From Iris pallida (Eukaryota > Streptophyta > Magnoliopsida > Asparagales > Iridaceae), in assembly GCA_029216955.1 (NCBI GenBank), contig JANAVB010023996.1, positions 17,536,142 to 17,600,141 of the forward strand: a DNA stretch of 64,000 nucleotides, written 5' to 3'. Positions 61,690 through 64,000 of the stretch are shown piece after piece. The first letter of the stretch is position 1; each line of letters begins with the position of its first letter. The translations under genes and the position numbers were made by a program. The notes under the pieces were generated by a model that saw only the letters and a program-made list of their open reading frames with translations, was not told the origin of the DNA and ran no database searches.

Positions 61690-64000
61690 CTATAACTCGG
61701 CATTACACAACTCCAAGAGGCGGTTTCTCACTAAGGCAGTCCCCCGCTCAAGCCTCTGTTTCGCTCGACGCTGGTCCTCCTGGGATAACTGCTCTGCATC
61801 ATTCAAATACATATATGCCTGCCAGTCGTTCTCCATCTTCTTTAGGGCAAGTTCTAGATTGGAAGAAGCCCTACTAAATTTGTCAGCCTCCTGAATGGCA
61901 ACCCCTTTCTCAGCACGAGCAGCTTCGAGCTCGGACTCCAAGAAAGCCAGCTTTCTCTGGAGCTCGAGGATCTGCTACCGGGTGTCAGCTACCCTGCGGG
62001 AGGCCGCCGCTTCTCGAGCTGCACAATCTTCAGTCCGACGGTTCCATTGATCGTACAACTGAGTCAGATCCTGGCGGTCCTTTAATATAGTTGGCTTGAT
62101 CGATTCCCGAGCCAGCCTCACCTTCTCCACCGCGGTCATGAGGAAATTACGCTCTTGGTTTATTGCCGCGGGTAAATCAGCTTGTTGCAGCACGCGAAAC
62201 TGGGCCACAAGACGATCAGCCTCTAACAGCTTAGGCTCCAGAAGCGCAGCCAGTCCCGCTCCACCGGAGAGTGTTCTAAGGATATTAATCTGGCCACCGA
62301 CGCATTGACGGGCCATAGAAAAGGGAGTCCCCCTCTCCACAGCTGCATCAATCCCTCTCTTCAGGTGGCGGTGGAAACTGTCGACCACATCCTGGGACAC
62401 TTCATCCAAAACTTCTATAGAGGACGGCGTCAAAGGGAGTGTGGCAGGCAGTACAGAAGGAGTAGCCTCAGAACTGACCATCCCTGTCATCAGGGAAACG
62501 AATCCTGTGCGAAAAGAGACATGGATGGCAGCTAGCTCCTCCTCCGCCGCCCGAAGAGCCTGGATTCTTGGTAGAGTGGAAAGGTTAACTCCCGAAATCC
62601 TATTCGCAGAGGATGGCGCGAAAAGCGTCGTCACTTGTTCCAGCTGTGCTATCACCAAGGCTCCCGAACTTGACTCAGCTGGAGGCCCCTCAATATGGGT
62701 TGGAAAAGAATGAGGCACACGTGCTTCCATCAGATTCCCTCCGATAGAGTCTGCCCTGGCAATGTCCATCACCGACAATAAAGGGGTGGGACCTGCACAT
62801 CCAAAGCAATCATTAATCCACGAAGGACAGGGTGATAGAGTAAATAGGACTCCTCACAAGTAAAAAAAAGCTGGTTTATCTTACCAGGGGAAGAGCTCGG
62901 AGGCTGGAGCTCGTTCGAAGCTAGCATGGTCTCCCCACCCGCAGCTTCCAACTCAAATTTAACTAGTTTCTCTACCCCAGCCACCCCTGAAGGGGAGTCT
63001 GCCAGGACAGTGTCATCCTGTTGGAATTCAGCTGTCTCAGGGACAGGGCAATAGAGCCCCCGTCCCTACGGGTGGAGGTCTCAGCAAGGTGAGACTCCCC
63101 GGCCACCTCCGGAAGAACCCCAGCAGGAGTGATGGCGGTGCACATATCATGGATCAAAGTAGACATGGCTGTATCGACTTCAGTAGTCGAGTCCCGAGAA
63201 ACAGACTCCCCGGACGCCAGCAAGGAGCAAAAGAAAAATGATTAGGCCATAATTTAGAAAAAGAAGGAAAAGGCGGCTGAAATTCCAATCACCTCAGAAA
63301 TAGCGTCAACATCAATAAACAGCCTGCAACGTCTTACCGCAGCCCACTTTGTGGAGTAGGTCCTGCCATCGTCAGTAGATAGACGCCTGCCTCATGGGCG
63401 CGAAGCACCAGGCACAACAGGTGGATGATCCTCCACCTCTTCGTCCGACACAATAGGAGGCTGGTTCCCCACCTCCTCGTCCGAAGAATGCGACGAGTCA
63501 TCAGCGGCCTGCTCGTCATCCTCTTCGTCCGCTGCAGTGGACTCCGAGTCTGGCACGGGAACCCTATTCGCTCCTCTCTTTCTCTTCCTGGAACCCTCTG
63601 GCTTTTCTGCCAAGCTGGTCTCGACAATGAAGCTGGTGTTCATGTCAAAGTTCACGAGAGATTTGCTCGTCGGAACGTAATAAAGAGCCGCCATGTACAG
63701 AATATCCCCTTGCGTATTAGCGTCAGGGACTGAGAAGCTAGCCCGGGTATGAACATCATTGTAATAATGCCACGTCCGGATGCCGTCAAGGACACTGCAC
63801 TCGAAGCCCAAAAAGTACTGGGACAGTCAAGGAACAGCTGACTATACCCGAATTGACGAGAAAACCTGCTAGGCAAATAAGGCTCCAAGTATACGTTATT
63901 TCGGTAACGATATACTAGGTGTGCGGGACGAATATTGTGCAGCCATAGAAGCATCTTCTCAGATAAGAGCTGGAGCGGTTCAATGCCAACAACATGTACC
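61690..64000 (-). pseudogene. Antisense gene of element A (partial at window end)
   Basis: On the minus strand, from the window end: RPAHLVYRY...YLEPYLPSRFSRQFGYSQLF (63954-63850), homologous to the mobile-domain-like region of C. A frameshift follows, then 63811-63392 with KPEGSRKRKRGANR (basic patch) and an acidic run. A low-complexity linker follows, to PPSSSPG at 62885. A 92-nt phase-1 intron (62884-62793, CCTG|GTAAGAT ... GGATGTGCAG|GTCC) leads to an exon reading VMDIARADSIGG...RVADTR, then a TAG (61975-61977) and a coiled-coil end (61690-61941). Homologous in order to C's antisense gene but broken. Confidence 0.82.
62793..62884 (-). other. Intron of the antisense gene of A (92 nt, phase 1)
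   Basis: The donor CTG|GTAAGA is close to consensus and the acceptor GATGTGCAG|GT is standard. Splicing joins SSSPG to PTPLLSVMDIA in frame. Position and phase equal intron 2 of element C. Confidence 0.78.

Larger units (their letters stand above)
30031..64000 (+). mobile_element. Element A: decayed autonomous Tat-lineage retrotransposon, split by B2 and E
   Basis: Excluding the insertions 34746-46050 plus one CACAT copy and 46423-55645 plus one CCTGC copy, the order is LTR, gag, protease, RT, RNase H, second RNase H, integrase, 3' tandem repeats, then the antisense gene, which continues past 64000. Two RNase H domains and an antisense gene after pol mark the Tat lineage. Stops and frameshifts occur in every module, so it is not active. 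Confidence 0.85.

Overview
The window is repeat-dense plant nuclear DNA. I found no host gene, tRNA, rRNA or CRISPR array. Every recognisable coding region belongs to a plant Ty3/gypsy LTR retrotransposon. The long 'TGTAACACCC'-type LTRs, the Tat-type pol with two RNase H domains, the CHG-type decay and the AT microsatellites all point to an angiosperm intergenic or pericentromeric region. Elements are named here A to E.

Layout. (1) 1-7158: two Tekay-like gag-only elements (B1 and the remnant B0) on the minus strand, sharing one 4.7-kb LTR. (2) 7159-7442: a loose Tat integrase fragment. (3) 7443-28150: a tandem array of a short non-coding LTR family (D1-D5). Its last part is inverted, and it is interrupted at 10949-24020 by a young 13.06-kb element C (961-bp LTRs, target duplication CTATA). 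(4) 28151-64000: a decayed, formerly autonomous Tat-lineage element A, preceded by the 3' end of a sister copy A' with which it shares an LTR. A's protease gene is split by two later insertions about 370 bp apart: the gag-only element B2 (34746-46050, duplication CACAT) and the non-coding element E (46423-55645, duplication CCTGC).

The most interesting object is element C. It keeps gag-protease on the plus strand but has no reverse transcriptase, RNase H or integrase. It also carries a large gene on the opposite strand between gag-pro and the 3' LTR. That gene has its own TATA box and two well-formed GT-AG introns that keep the frame. The predicted product is 1,419 aa: a plant-mobile-domain-like region, basic and acidic segments and a C-terminal coiled coil. 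The second intron is found at the matching position in A and A', so the spliced antisense gene is a family trait. Extra antisense ORFs in Tat elements are known. A spliced one kept by a pol-less element is what deserves checking.

A second pattern is that A and C each have their own short word (CATGCGG in A, CACGCTG in C). It recurs in the LTR region and as inverted pairs inside tandem repeats near the start of gag. The word differs between the elements but the arrangement is the same.

How the parts relate: B, D and E all lack pol but share one short block next to the LTR, so they probably depended on the same kind of autonomous element, which is not in this window. C would need pol from a Tat element related to A. 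Most disabling stops look like C-to-T decay at methylatable sites.
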